NCBI GenBank assembly: GCA_902800245.1
Contig: CADCDY010000044.1
Coordinates: forward strand, 1 to 39,038
From: an uncultured Prevotellaceae bacterium
GTDB taxonomy: Bacteria > Bacteroidota > Bacteroidia > Bacteroidales > Bacteroidaceae
DNA: 39,038 nt
Direction of reading: 5' to 3'
The notes under the pieces were generated by a model. It was not told the DNA's origin and did no database searches. It saw only the letters and a program-made list of their open reading frames with translations. Both the position numbers and the translations under genes were made by a program. How positions within the stretch are numbered: the stretch's first letter is position 1; each line of letters starts with the position of its first letter. Of this stretch, positions 24,397-32,164 are shown piece by piece.

Positions 24397-25215
24397 TTAG
24401 CGTTGGCGCTGGCGTACTGCCTCGAACATCAGTATGGCGGCGCTGACGCTTACGTTCAGCGAGTCGACGCGGCCGAGCATGGGGATGCGGATATGGGCGT
24501 CGGCGGCCTGTCGCCACTGGGGAGTCAGCCCGTCGTGCTCGGTGCCCATGACGATGGCCGTGGCGCGCATCATGTCGGTATCGTAATAAAGGTGGGAGTC
24601 CTGCAGCTGAGCGGTCAGAATCTGTATGCCGTGCGCTTTCAGAAAGCGGATGCAATTGTCCGACGAGCAGGCCACGCAGGGGACCGTGAACGCGGCGCCC
24701 ACGGACGAGCGGATGAGATTGGGGTTGTACAGATCGGTCAGCGGGTCGCACACGATGACGGCATCCACGCCGCTGGCATCGGCCGAGCGCAGGACGGCGC
24801 CCAGATTGCCGGGTTTCTCGACGCTCTCCAGCACGACGACGAGCGGTCGGTCGCCTAATTGCAAATCGTCGAGCCGTAGACTGCGCGTCCGCACTTCGGC
24901 AATGACGCCCTCCGTCGAGCCGCGGTAGGCAATGCGTTCGTACACGGCCCGCGTCACGGCAAACGTCCGGACGCCGGTCCCGCAATTGACAGCGAAAACG
25001 GAATCAGCGGAACCGTCGCCGTAATCGTGGGAATTCAACAACTCGGGACAAAAGAATACGGTGTCGACGTCGTACCCCGCCGCGATGCAATGCTCAAGTT
25101 CCTGCCGGCCTTCAACTACGAAGAGCCCGGCACGGCGGCGCTCGCCGGACTTCTGCTGCAGGGCCGCGAGCAGCTTGATTTTCGGATTCTGAAAGCTTGT
25201 AATCTGTTCCATCAT
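24397..25215 (-). CDS. TrmH/SpoU-family RNA 2'-O-methyltransferase
   Basis: This 272-residue protein has an N-terminal RNA-binding domain (TSFQNPKIKLLAALQQKSGE and LFVVEGRQELEHCI) and the C-terminal SPOUT knot. The knot motifs are VEKPGNLGAVLRSADASGVD (motif 1), IVMGTEHDGL (motif 2) and IPMLGRVDSLNVSVSAAILM (motif 3). Such enzymes methylate the ribose of rRNA or tRNA; it is closest in layout to RlmB/TsnR-type rRNA methyltransferases, but the target base cannot be told. The start is ATG ATG at 25215/25212. The -7 box ends only 5 nt upstream, so the transcript may be leaderless. Confidence 0.9.
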   Translation of the reverse strand: MMEQITSFQNPKIKLLAALQQKSGERRRAGLFVVEGRQELEHCIAAGYDVDTVFFCPELLNSHDYGDGSADSVFAVNCGTGVRTFAVTRAVYERIAYRGSTEGVIAEVRTRSLRLDDLQLGDRPLVVVLESVEKPGNLGAVLRSADASGVDAVIVCDPLTDLYNPNLIRSSVGAAFTVPCVACSSDNCIRFLKAHGIQILTAQLQDSHLYYDTDMMRATAIVMGTEHDGLTPQWRQAADAHIRIPMLGRVDSLNVSVSAAILMFEAVRQRQR

Positions 25216-25219
25216 GGTG

Positions 25220-25227
25220 CAAAGGTA
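25220..25227 (-). promoter_or_regulatory. -7 box very close to the TrmH-family start codon
   Basis: On the minus strand TACCTTTG is followed by four bases and then ATG. Start sites usually lie only a few bases past this box, so the mRNA would begin at or next to the start codon. Confidence 0.6.
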
Positions 25228-25324
25228 CGAAAAAAAGTTTAGAGTTGAGAGTTTAGAGTTTAGAGATTTTATTTTCGGAGAGAAATTTTTTCATTTATCG
25301 TGCGCGATTTCTGAAATTTCTTCG

Positions 25325-25332
25325 TACCTTTG
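25325..25332 (+). promoter_or_regulatory. -7 box for the sugar-oxidation cassette
   Basis: TACCTTTG matches TAnnTTTG, 32 nt before ATG 25364. The -33 match is weak. Between this box and the minus-strand box at 25220 lies an AGTTTAGAG-type simple repeat. Confidence 0.6.
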
Positions 25333-25363
25333 CAGAAACAAATAAAATAAAATAAATAGTAAT

Positions 25364-26311
25364 ATGCAATACAGGAAGTTAGGAAATACTGGTCTGGAGG
25401 TATCGGAGCTGGGCTTCGGCGCCTCGTCGCTGGGTGGCGTGTTCCACTCGTTCAACGAGAATCGTGGCATCGACGCCGTCTTCGCTGCGGTCGATGCCGG
25501 CATCAACATCATCGACGTGTCGCCCTACTACGGCTACTACAAGGCCGAAACAGTGCTGGGCAAGGCACTGAAGGATATACCGCGCGACCGGTTCTACCTC
25601 TCGACGAAGGTCGGCCGCTACGGCGAGGACGGTCACAACACGTGGGACTATTCCGCCCGCCGTGCTAAGGAAAGCGTGTACGAGAGCTTGGAGCGCCTGC
25701 ACATCGACTACATCGATATTATTAATGTGCACGACATCGAGTTCCAGGGGCGTATGGAGGGCGGACTGCAAAAGGTTGTCGACGAGACGCTGCCCGCACT
25801 GCACGAACTCAAAACGGAGGGCGTCGTGCGCCACGTAGGCATCACCGACCTGCAGCTGGAGAACCTGCGCTGGGTCATTGAGCACGCCGAGCCCGGCATG
25901 GTAGAGAGCGTCATGAACTTCTGCCACTACTGCCTGTGCGACGACAAGCTCACGGACTTCATGGACTTCTTCGACGAGCGCGGCATCGGCGTACTCTCAG
26001 CGTCGCCGTTCAGCATGGGACTGTTGACCGAGCGCGGCGTGCCCGACTGGCATCCCGCACCGAAACCGCTGGTAGAGGCGTGCCGCCGAGCCGCAGAGCA
26101 TTGCAAGACGAAGGGATACCCCATCGAGAAACTCGCCATGCAGTTCTCGTGCTCGAATCCGCGCATTGCCTCGACGGTGTTCAGCACCACGCGCCCCGAG
26201 GCCATCAAGACCAACATCGCCTACATCGAGGAGCCCATGGACGAAGCCCTCGTGGCCGAAGTCCGCGCCATCATTGGCGACCAACAGCGCGTCAGTTGGG
26301 CCAACACTTAA
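25364..26311 (+). CDS. Aldo/keto reductase, L-galactose/L-fucose dehydrogenase-like
   Basis: The 315-residue protein has the AKR barrel with catalytic residues D51, Y56, K82 and H123 (DVSPYYG, STKVGR, NVHDIEF). The start (YRKLGNTGLEVSELGFGASS) and the NVHDIEF and VRHVGITDL segments are typical of the L-galactose dehydrogenase/D-threo-aldose dehydrogenase group, which oxidises L-fucose, L-galactose or related sugars to lactones with NAD(P)+. It is cytoplasmic and the first gene of a three-gene unit. The neighbouring lactonase-like amidohydrolase and zinc dehydrogenase support a sugar-oxidation role; the exact sugar is inferred. Confidence 0.88.
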   Translation: MQYRKLGNTGLEVSELGFGASSLGGVFHSFNENRGIDAVFAAVDAGINIIDVSPYYGYYKAETVLGKALKDIPRDRFYLSTKVGRYGEDGHNTWDYSARRAKESVYESLERLHIDYIDIINVHDIEFQGRMEGGLQKVVDETLPALHELKTEGVVRHVGITDLQLENLRWVIEHAEPGMVESVMNFCHYCLCDDKLTDFMDFFDERGIGVLSASPFSMGLLTERGVPDWHPAPKPLVEACRRAAEHCKTKGYPIEKLAMQFSCSNPRIASTVFSTTRPEAIKTNIAYIEEPMDEALVAEVRAIIGDQQRVSWANT

Positions 26312-26326
26312 CCCGGAATAACGACA

Positions 26327-27265
26327 ATGAAAATAATCGATGCCCACGCCCATTTGTGGCTTAACGTAGATACGGTGGTGAACGGTTCGGCCATTCACCC
26401 GCTGGAGCCGAACCGCAGCCGCTCGCTGTTCTTCGGCGAGGAGCGCCAGATGCTGCCGCCGTGGATGACCGACGGCCAGAACACCGCCGAGCGATTCCTG
26501 TCGAACATGGACTATGCGCAGGTTTCGGCGGCCGTTATCACGCAGGAGTTCATCGATGGCCCGCAGAACGATTACCTGCTGGACGTCCAGCGGCGCTACC
26601 CTACCCGCTTCTTCTGCTTCGGCATGCCCGCCACCCTCCAGCAGCGCGCCGCCGGGTCGTCCGTCGCCGGCTCCGGTTTGGTTGATGAGGCCGAAAGCCT
26701 CATCCACAGTGGCTTCCGCGGTATTAAGGTCCCTGCCGCACGACTGCCGCAGCACTTCCTCACGGACGACATGATGGACCTTTTCCGTATGATGTCGCAC
26801 CGCGGCATCCTCCTCGGCATTGAACTCGCCGACGGCGACGCCCAGGTCGGCCAGATTGAGGAAGTCATTCAGGAATGTCCGTCGCTGAAAATCGCCATCG
26901 GACACTTCGGCATGGTGACGCGCCCCGGCTGGCTCGCCCAAATCCGCCTCGCACGCCACGAGAACGTATTCATCGAGAGCGGCGGCATCACGTGGTTGTT
27001 CAACGACGAGTTCTACCCCTTCCCCTCCGCCGTCCGTGCTATCCGCGAGGCCGCCGACAACGTGGGCATGGAGAAGCTGATGTGGGGCTCGGACTATCCG
27101 CGCACCATCACCGCCATCACGTACAAAATGTCGTACGACTTCGTCACGAAGAGCAACGAACTGACGGACGAGGAGAAACAAATGTTCCTCAGCGACAACG
27201 CCCGCCGCTTCTTCGGCTTCGGCCCGCTCGTCGAACTGCCCTATATTAAAAATATGAGTGAATAA
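26327..27265 (+). CDS. Amidohydrolase_2-family hydrolase, probable sugar lactonase
   Basis: This 312-residue TIM-barrel protein begins with the metal motif IIDAHAHLW (H8 and H10), has IAIGHFGM (a further His) and ends with the metal-binding aspartate in GSDYPRTIT. These are hallmarks of the amidohydrolase_2 family, which includes L-fuconolactonase. Coming 15 nt after the aldo/keto reductase gene, it is best explained as opening the lactone made by that enzyme; other family members are decarboxylases or dehydratases of aromatic acids, which fits the context less well. It carries an insertion-like segment (RAAGSSVAGSGLVDEA) near residues 107-122. It has no signal peptide. Confidence 0.82.
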   Translation: MKIIDAHAHLWLNVDTVVNGSAIHPLEPNRSRSLFFGEERQMLPPWMTDGQNTAERFLSNMDYAQVSAAVITQEFIDGPQNDYLLDVQRRYPTRFFCFGMPATLQQRAAGSSVAGSGLVDEAESLIHSGFRGIKVPAARLPQHFLTDDMMDLFRMMSHRGILLGIELADGDAQVGQIEEVIQECPSLKIAIGHFGMVTRPGWLAQIRLARHENVFIESGGITWLFNDEFYPFPSAVRAIREAADNVGMEKLMWGSDYPRTITAITYKMSYDFVTKSNELTDEEKQMFLSDNARRFFGFGPLVELPYIKNMSE

Positions 27266-27280
27266 CTAAGGTAAGAATAT

Positions 27281-28303
27281 ATGAAAGCATTACAGATTAC
27301 AGAACCTTCGGTGATGAAGGTTGTAGACATGGAGAAACCCCAGTGCGGAGCAGACGAGGTGCTGCTAAAGATTCATTACGTAGGATTCTGTGGAAGCGAC
27401 CTGAACACCTACCGCGGCCTGAACCCGATGGTGCGGATGCCCGTCATTCCCGGCCACGAAATCGGCGCTACCATCGCTGCCGTCGGTGCCAACGTTCCCG
27501 GGCATTTTTGCCCAGGCATGCCCGTCACCGTCAATCCCTACACCAACTGCGGCCACTGCCCGTCGTGCCGCAACCGCCGCTACAACGCCTGCCAGCACAA
27601 CGAGACGCTCGGCGTCCAGCGCGACGGTGCTATGCGCGAGTACATCGCCGTGCCCTGGCAAAAGGTAATACCTATCGGCACGATTTCCGTCGAGCACGCC
27701 GCACTCATCGAGCCGATGAGCGTCGGTTTCCACGCCGTTAGCCGCGCGCAGGTCGTCGATACCGACACAGTCATGGTCATCGGTTGCGGCATGGTGGGCG
27801 TAGGCGCTGTCGTCCGTGCCATCATGCGCGGCGCCAAGGTCATCGCCTGCGACATGGATGACGAGAAACTGGAAATCGTTCGTGGCTTAGGCGCAGAATA
27901 TACGATAAACAGTGCAAAGGAAAACGTCCACGAACGGCTGCAGGAAATTACCGCTGGTGCCGGCCCCGACGTAGTCATCGAGGCCGTCGGCGCACCCGCC
28001 ACGTATCAGATGGCCGTCAACGAGGTTGCCTTCACTGGCCGCGTTGTCTGCATCGGCTACGCTAAGCAGGACGTAACCTTCACCACTAAGCTCTTCGTAC
28101 AGAAAGAGTTGGACATCCGCGGCTCGCGCAATGCCCAGCCCGAAGACTTCGAGGGCGTCATCCGTTACTTAGAGAAGAATAATCCTCCGTACAATATTCT
28201 GATTTCGAACGAGGTACTGCCCGAGCAAGCTGAGGAAGCTATGCAACAATGGATGCAAGCTCCCGCAAAAGTGTTCCGAATCTTGGTTAAATTTGCAGAA
28301 TAG
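27281..28303 (+). CDS. Zinc-dependent medium-chain alcohol dehydrogenase
   Basis: The 340-residue protein has the catalytic zinc residues C37 (FCGSD) and H59-E60 (PGHEIG), the structural zinc cysteines C90, C93, C96 and C104 (NCGHCPSCRNRRYNAC), and an NAD-binding motif (VIGCGMVGVGAVV). It belongs with sorbitol/threonine/galactitol-type dehydrogenases. Following the AKR and amidohydrolase genes, it may oxidise a sugar-acid intermediate such as a 2-keto-3-deoxy acid, but this step is inferred and no dehydratase is in the window. Its last 17 nt overlap the end of the GH78 gene on the other strand. Confidence 0.88.
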   Translation: MKALQITEPSVMKVVDMEKPQCGADEVLLKIHYVGFCGSDLNTYRGLNPMVRMPVIPGHEIGATIAAVGANVPGHFCPGMPVTVNPYTNCGHCPSCRNRRYNACQHNETLGVQRDGAMREYIAVPWQKVIPIGTISVEHAALIEPMSVGFHAVSRAQVVDTDTVMVIGCGMVGVGAVVRAIMRGAKVIACDMDDEKLEIVRGLGAEYTINSAKENVHERLQEITAGAGPDVVIEAVGAPATYQMAVNEVAFTGRVVCIGYAKQDVTFTTKLFVQKELDIRGSRNAQPEDFEGVIRYLEKNNPPYNILISNEVLPEQAEEAMQQWMQAPAKVFRILVKFAE

Positions 28304-30425
28304 CCACACGACCGGGCTCGATGCGGAGTTGCTGGTCGTCGTAATAGAGCGTGCCGCGGCCTGCCGTAGCACGCACTTTTATTTCGTGGCGCGACATCTC
28401 GACATGAATCAGGCCATTGGGCGTGGGGACGTCGCCGGTTATCCATTCCAAATCGCCGAGGTTGGGACGGACTTCGAACTCCTCGTAGCCGGGCTTCGTG
28501 GGACGCACGCCGAGGTAGTACTTACCTATTAAATATATAGGCGAGGCGCCCCAGGCGTGACACAGCGACTTGCCGTACGGACGACCGTACATGGCCAGAT
28601 GTTCCGCACCGCTCTCCTCGGGGTTGTACTTCTCCCAGAACGACGTGGCGCCCTCGCGCAGCATGCCGCCCCAGTAGTCGCGGATTTCCTGTAGCACTTG
28701 TCCGTGGCGACCGTCCAGCAGCAGCGTCTCGAGTTCGTAGAAGCGCATGTATGGCGTGGTAATAGCGGGAATGTCGGGATTGAGCATGACGCCCTGCATG
28801 ATGTCGCGGCGCTCCTCCTCGCCGGCAAGTCCGTAAAGAATGGCGAACATGTTGGGGAACTTGGTAATCTGGCGGTTCAACGTTCCGTCCTCAACGGCGT
28901 GGAAGAAGGCCTTCCGTTCGTCGCTCCAGAAGGTTCCCCTGATTTTCTCGCGCAGCGCCGCAGCCCGCACGCCGTACTTCTTCGCATTGGTCGCCATGCC
29001 ATGGCGACACCCCGAACCTCCCGCAGTACCGCCCCCATCCCCGACGAGCTCCGCGCAGAGCGCCATCGTCTCCATCGCCTTCATCAGCAGTATTTGCTCA
29101 AAGGCGAGCGTGCCGCGTTTGTGCATGGGGAAGTCCACCCAGTCGACGAAGATCCAGTCGTCGGGCTGACCTTCGGCCATACCCTGACCGTTCAGCCGCC
29201 CCTCAACGTAATCCATCAGCGTCACCATGCGGGGCCACATCTCGCGGACGAAGGCGACGTCGCCAGTATATTCAAAATAGTCGTGTATGGACTTGAACCA
29301 ATAGAACGTGTAATCCATGATGGTGTTGACGTGGGCTGTGACCGGGTCCTTCCCACGGAGCTGGCGGATGGTGCGCTTGACGCACTCCGCGTCGAAACGC
29401 AGATAATAATTCATAAGGTACGACTGGATGGCGTCGCCAGACCACGTCCAGCGATCGCGCTTAATACCGTCCATGAAAAATTCGCGTGTGGTGAGGTCCA
29501 TCGTGTAGGCGGCGACGTCCCAGATGCGGTTGATTTCGTCGTCGGAACAACGGAAGGAACCGGAGCGCTGCGTGTCGAAAGGAGCGTATTCGTAATCCAT
29601 CAGCACTTCGTCGTAACTGGCCCCATCCTCTTTTTCAATATAGACAAAGCGGAAAGCCTTCGAGCCGGCGACGGTAAAACCGCTGCCCGAGCAACCGGAG
29701 AGTACGCTGTCCGCAGAACCAGAGAGTACGTCGCCCGCAGAACCGGAGAGTACGTCGAGCGTTTCGCAGTGGTCGCGGTCGAGCGCTTCCTCGCGGCTCT
29801 CGCCGTAATAGACGCGGACGGTCCCCTTGAGGCCGCTGACTTTCAGGTAGCCGAAAGTCTCCCGACCGAAGTCGTAGAGTACGCCCGCTGGAAAGCCGTC
29901 GGGAATGGTGGTAGAGACGGGACGTTGTTCTTTGCGCTCTAAACGGAACTGCGAAGGGGGCGTATCGATAGCATCAAAGTTCCACGAGGCAGCGGGGACA
30001 TAGATGCCGGAGCCGTGCGCAACGCCGTTCTCGTCAATCCAAAGTTTATCCTCGTAGGTAGCAAGCCAGGTGGAGTCGGTCTTGATGGTCTTGCCGTTGA
30101 CGAAGAGTGCTGGCGGTGTAGCTTGATTCCAGACTTTGACGTTGAGCTTGTGCTTGCCGGTAGGGATTGTGTATTCCTTAGCAGGGAACTGTAGTTTGCC
30201 GTCGAGCGCGAAGTTGAACTGGCCTTCGGCAGCGACGGTAATTGTCTCCGCACGGTCGAGGGTGAAAACCTTCGAGAATTCGACGGTGACGTAGTGCGAA
30301 TCCTGTTTCCAGAAAGGGGGAAACATTGCGCCGCGCTCGGTGCGACGATTGTTGAAGATGTTGCCGAGCCAGATTTCAAAGTCGCCCGGATACCAGATCC
30401 AGGTGGGTTTATCGTTTGCCTGCAT
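28287..30425 (-). CDS. Glycoside hydrolase family 78 (alpha-L-rhamnosidase-like)
   Basis: The real start is ATG 30425 (MQANDKPTWIWYPGDFEIWL, 712 residues); the longer open frame upstream lies inside the preceding gene. An N-terminal beta-sandwich is followed by the six-hairpin (alpha/alpha)6 barrel. The barrel entrance carries the GH78 signature MDGIKRDRWTWSGD with catalytic-site acidic residues, then FYWFKSIHDYFEYTGD. It ends with a beta domain (VRPNLGDLEWITGDVPTPNG). The enzyme would release L-rhamnose from plant polysaccharide or glycoside side chains. No signal peptide is seen, so it may act on imported oligosaccharides. A three-fold 8-residue repeat (DVLSGSAG-type) lies near residues 220-245. 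It overlaps the upstream gene by 17 nt. Confidence 0.88.
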   Translation of the reverse strand: MQANDKPTWIWYPGDFEIWLGNIFNNRRTERGAMFPPFWKQDSHYVTVEFSKVFTLDRAETITVAAEGQFNFALDGKLQFPAKEYTIPTGKHKLNVKVWNQATPPALFVNGKTIKTDSTWLATYEDKLWIDENGVAHGSGIYVPAASWNFDAIDTPPSQFRLERKEQRPVSTTIPDGFPAGVLYDFGRETFGYLKVSGLKGTVRVYYGESREEALDRDHCETLDVLSGSAGDVLSGSADSVLSGCSGSGFTVAGSKAFRFVYIEKEDGASYDEVLMDYEYAPFDTQRSGSFRCSDDEINRIWDVAAYTMDLTTREFFMDGIKRDRWTWSGDAIQSYLMNYYLRFDAECVKRTIRQLRGKDPVTAHVNTIMDYTFYWFKSIHDYFEYTGDVAFVREMWPRMVTLMDYVEGRLNGQGMAEGQPDDWIFVDWVDFPMHKRGTLAFEQILLMKAMETMALCAELVGDGGGTAGGSGCRHGMATNAKKYGVRAAALREKIRGTFWSDERKAFFHAVEDGTLNRQITKFPNMFAILYGLAGEEERRDIMQGVMLNPDIPAITTPYMRFYELETLLLDGRHGQVLQEIRDYWGGMLREGATSFWEKYNPEESGAEHLAMYGRPYGKSLCHAWGASPIYLIGKYYLGVRPTKPGYEEFEVRPNLGDLEWITGDVPTPNGLIHVEMSRHEIKVRATAGRGTLYYDDQQLRIEPGRVAILQI
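29689..29760. repeat. 24-nt in-frame tandem repeat inside the GH78 gene
   Basis: Three 24-nt units at 29689, 29713 and 29737 (core GCAGAACCGGAGAGTACG) encode DVLSGSAG, DVLSGSAD and SVLSGCSG in the protein. Confidence 0.9.
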
Positions 30426-32160
30426 TGCGTTTGATGTTTTCGTTAACGTTCGGCCCGTTGTTTTCCCACACATTGCCGGGACCGTTGGCGTTCTGGAGGA
30501 ATTTTTCCTCGGGCGTCCAGTTGTCGCGGATAGTAATGTTGCTGGAGCCTTCGTCTGTATAAAGATAGAACCAGTGGTTAGGGTCGTGGACATACGTAGG
30601 ACGGGCAATGTCGCGGACGACGTTCTCGCTGATGACGGTGCCGGGCTGGTTGCCGAGAGTATAGATGCCGGCGCAGTCGTACATGTGCTGCGCGTAATTA
30701 TAGATAAGGTTGGCGTGGACGCGGTTATCACGCATACAAACTGAGTCGCGGTTCCAGCCCCAACCGAGACTGATACCAGTGTAGGAAACGTCGTGAATGG
30801 TATTGTGGTCAATAGTTATGCCGTTGACATATCCCGCCGCGATGGCAACACAGCCCCAGTCCTCGTTGGTAACGTCGTGGAAGTCGCAGTCGCTGACGGT
30901 CTGGCCGATGCAAACCTCGCGGAAGTCAGTGGGCGCATAGGGCAGATGTGTCTCAAGTCCTTCGGGCGAGAAACTGCCGCAGACGTAACCGTTCATAGCG
31001 ATATCAGTGAACGTACAGTGTGTCGCGGTTCCGCCGCGACAGCCAACGACGTAGTCAAGACCGGAGCCGCCGAGGTGTTCGAAGTGACAGTTGTTGAAAT
31101 TGACGTCCTCGGCGTAGCGCAGTTCAACAGCGGCATCAGCACGACCGAGCCATCCCTGATTGTCTAACTTGTGGTTGTTGGGGCGGTCAATCTGCGGGCG
31201 GAGCTTATAGGCTTCAGTGAGAAACATTCCTGCCTGCAAGGGGACGTGGCCTTTTTCTGATGGACGCATCCACGTGGTGTAGGCGAAGGTAATACCTTTC
31301 ATAGTGATATTGCGAACGGGACGCTCGGCACAGCCTACGACATCGACCAGCGTTTCCAAAACAGGCACAATGGCTTCGCGGACGGTTTCGCCCTGACGAG
31401 GCATATAGTAGAGCTTGTGGGCGCGGATGTCGTGATACCATTCGCCGGGTTCGTCAAGGAGTTCCTTGGCGTTGGCGAGGTAGAACGGCGAGGGATGACC
31501 GGTGTCGGGCGTCATGGGCGAAGGCCAGGGATGCTCGAATTGAAGTTTCGCCTCGGGATTGTGGAAACGCACGGCGGCAGAGTCACCCTGAATATCAATG
31601 CTTTTGATGCGGAGATTGCTGGTGCACCACATTTCGTGCAGTACCATCTCTGCGTAAGGCGCGTTCATTATTTTCGCTACAGCAACTTTGGGAACCCATA
31701 GGATGCGGTTCTTCTTGTCGTAAGCACGGATGCGGGGCATCTGTTCGAAGGGATCACTCCCGTCGGCAAAACCGACGGACACACTACGGGCGCGGACCGC
31801 TTTGCTGCCGTTAACCCACAGCTGGCGGAAGTCGATGGGGCGACCGTTGAAATCGGGAACATCGGCAACCATCAGTTTCCCCTGTTTCTTCCAATTCGTA
31901 ATCTTCAGCCCACCGCTGATAACCGCGTTGTTGCCGGCAATGGTGAGGCCGCTGTCCTCAGGACGGAGGCGAAGGGACTCGTAGGGGAAATAGATGCCGG
32001 GGGCAAGGTGGATAGTGACATCAGTGGCTTGACCCAAACGACGCATCTCACGGGCATGGCGGACGGCGTCGGCGAGGGAGGAATCGGGCGTAATATGGAT
32101 GTCGGCTGCGTGAATGTTCATTCCGCAAACGAGGAGAATGATAATAATGACCTTTCTCAT
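30409..32160 (-). CDS. Secreted right-handed beta-helix protein (GH141-like)
   Basis: This 583-residue protein has a signal peptide (VIIIILLVCGMNIHAA) and, from about residue 265, a parallel beta-helix (for example CTFTDIAMNGYVCGSF; IDHNTIHDVSYTGISLGWGW; CAGIYTLGNQPGTVISENVV). The N-terminal part resembles the pectate-lyase-like cap seen in secreted carbohydrate enzymes (DSSLADAVRHAREMRRLGQA). The layout and the NEDWG and SYTGISLGWGW motifs resemble GH141, a family that includes an alpha-L-fucosidase of rhamnogalacturonan-II breakdown. This is recognition from memory, not a search. It is a paralogue of the protein at 38007-39038. Its stop overlaps the GH78 start by 17 nt. Confidence 0.72.
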   Translation of the reverse strand: MRKVIIIILLVCGMNIHAADIHITPDSSLADAVRHAREMRRLGQATDVTIHLAPGIYFPYESLRLRPEDSGLTIAGNNAVISGGLKITNWKKQGKLMVADVPDFNGRPIDFRQLWVNGSKAVRARSVSVGFADGSDPFEQMPRIRAYDKKNRILWVPKVAVAKIMNAPYAEMVLHEMWCTSNLRIKSIDIQGDSAAVRFHNPEAKLQFEHPWPSPMTPDTGHPSPFYLANAKELLDEPGEWYHDIRAHKLYYMPRQGETVREAIVPVLETLVDVVGCAERPVRNITMKGITFAYTTWMRPSEKGHVPLQAGMFLTEAYKLRPQIDRPNNHKLDNQGWLGRADAAVELRYAEDVNFNNCHFEHLGGSGLDYVVGCRGGTATHCTFTDIAMNGYVCGSFSPEGLETHLPYAPTDFREVCIGQTVSDCDFHDVTNEDWGCVAIAAGYVNGITIDHNTIHDVSYTGISLGWGWNRDSVCMRDNRVHANLIYNYAQHMYDCAGIYTLGNQPGTVISENVVRDIARPTYVHDPNHWFYLYTDEGSSNITIRDNWTPEEKFLQNANGPGNVWENNGPNVNENIKRNAGKR

Positions 32161-32164
32161 GATG

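Noticed and set aside
25997-27181. 394-codon open frame antisense to the amidohydrolase and AKR genes
   Set aside because: It covers parts of two convincing genes in the opposite direction and has low-complexity histidine/arginine/alanine-rich sequence.
28698-29942. 414-codon open frame antisense to the GH78 gene
   Set aside because: The GH78 motifs on the other strand are clear; this frame matches no family.
30426-30812. Long N-terminal extension of the GH78 frame
   Set aside because: It lies wholly within the preceding beta-helix gene, is Ser/Thr-rich shadow sequence, and the natural start is ATG 30425.
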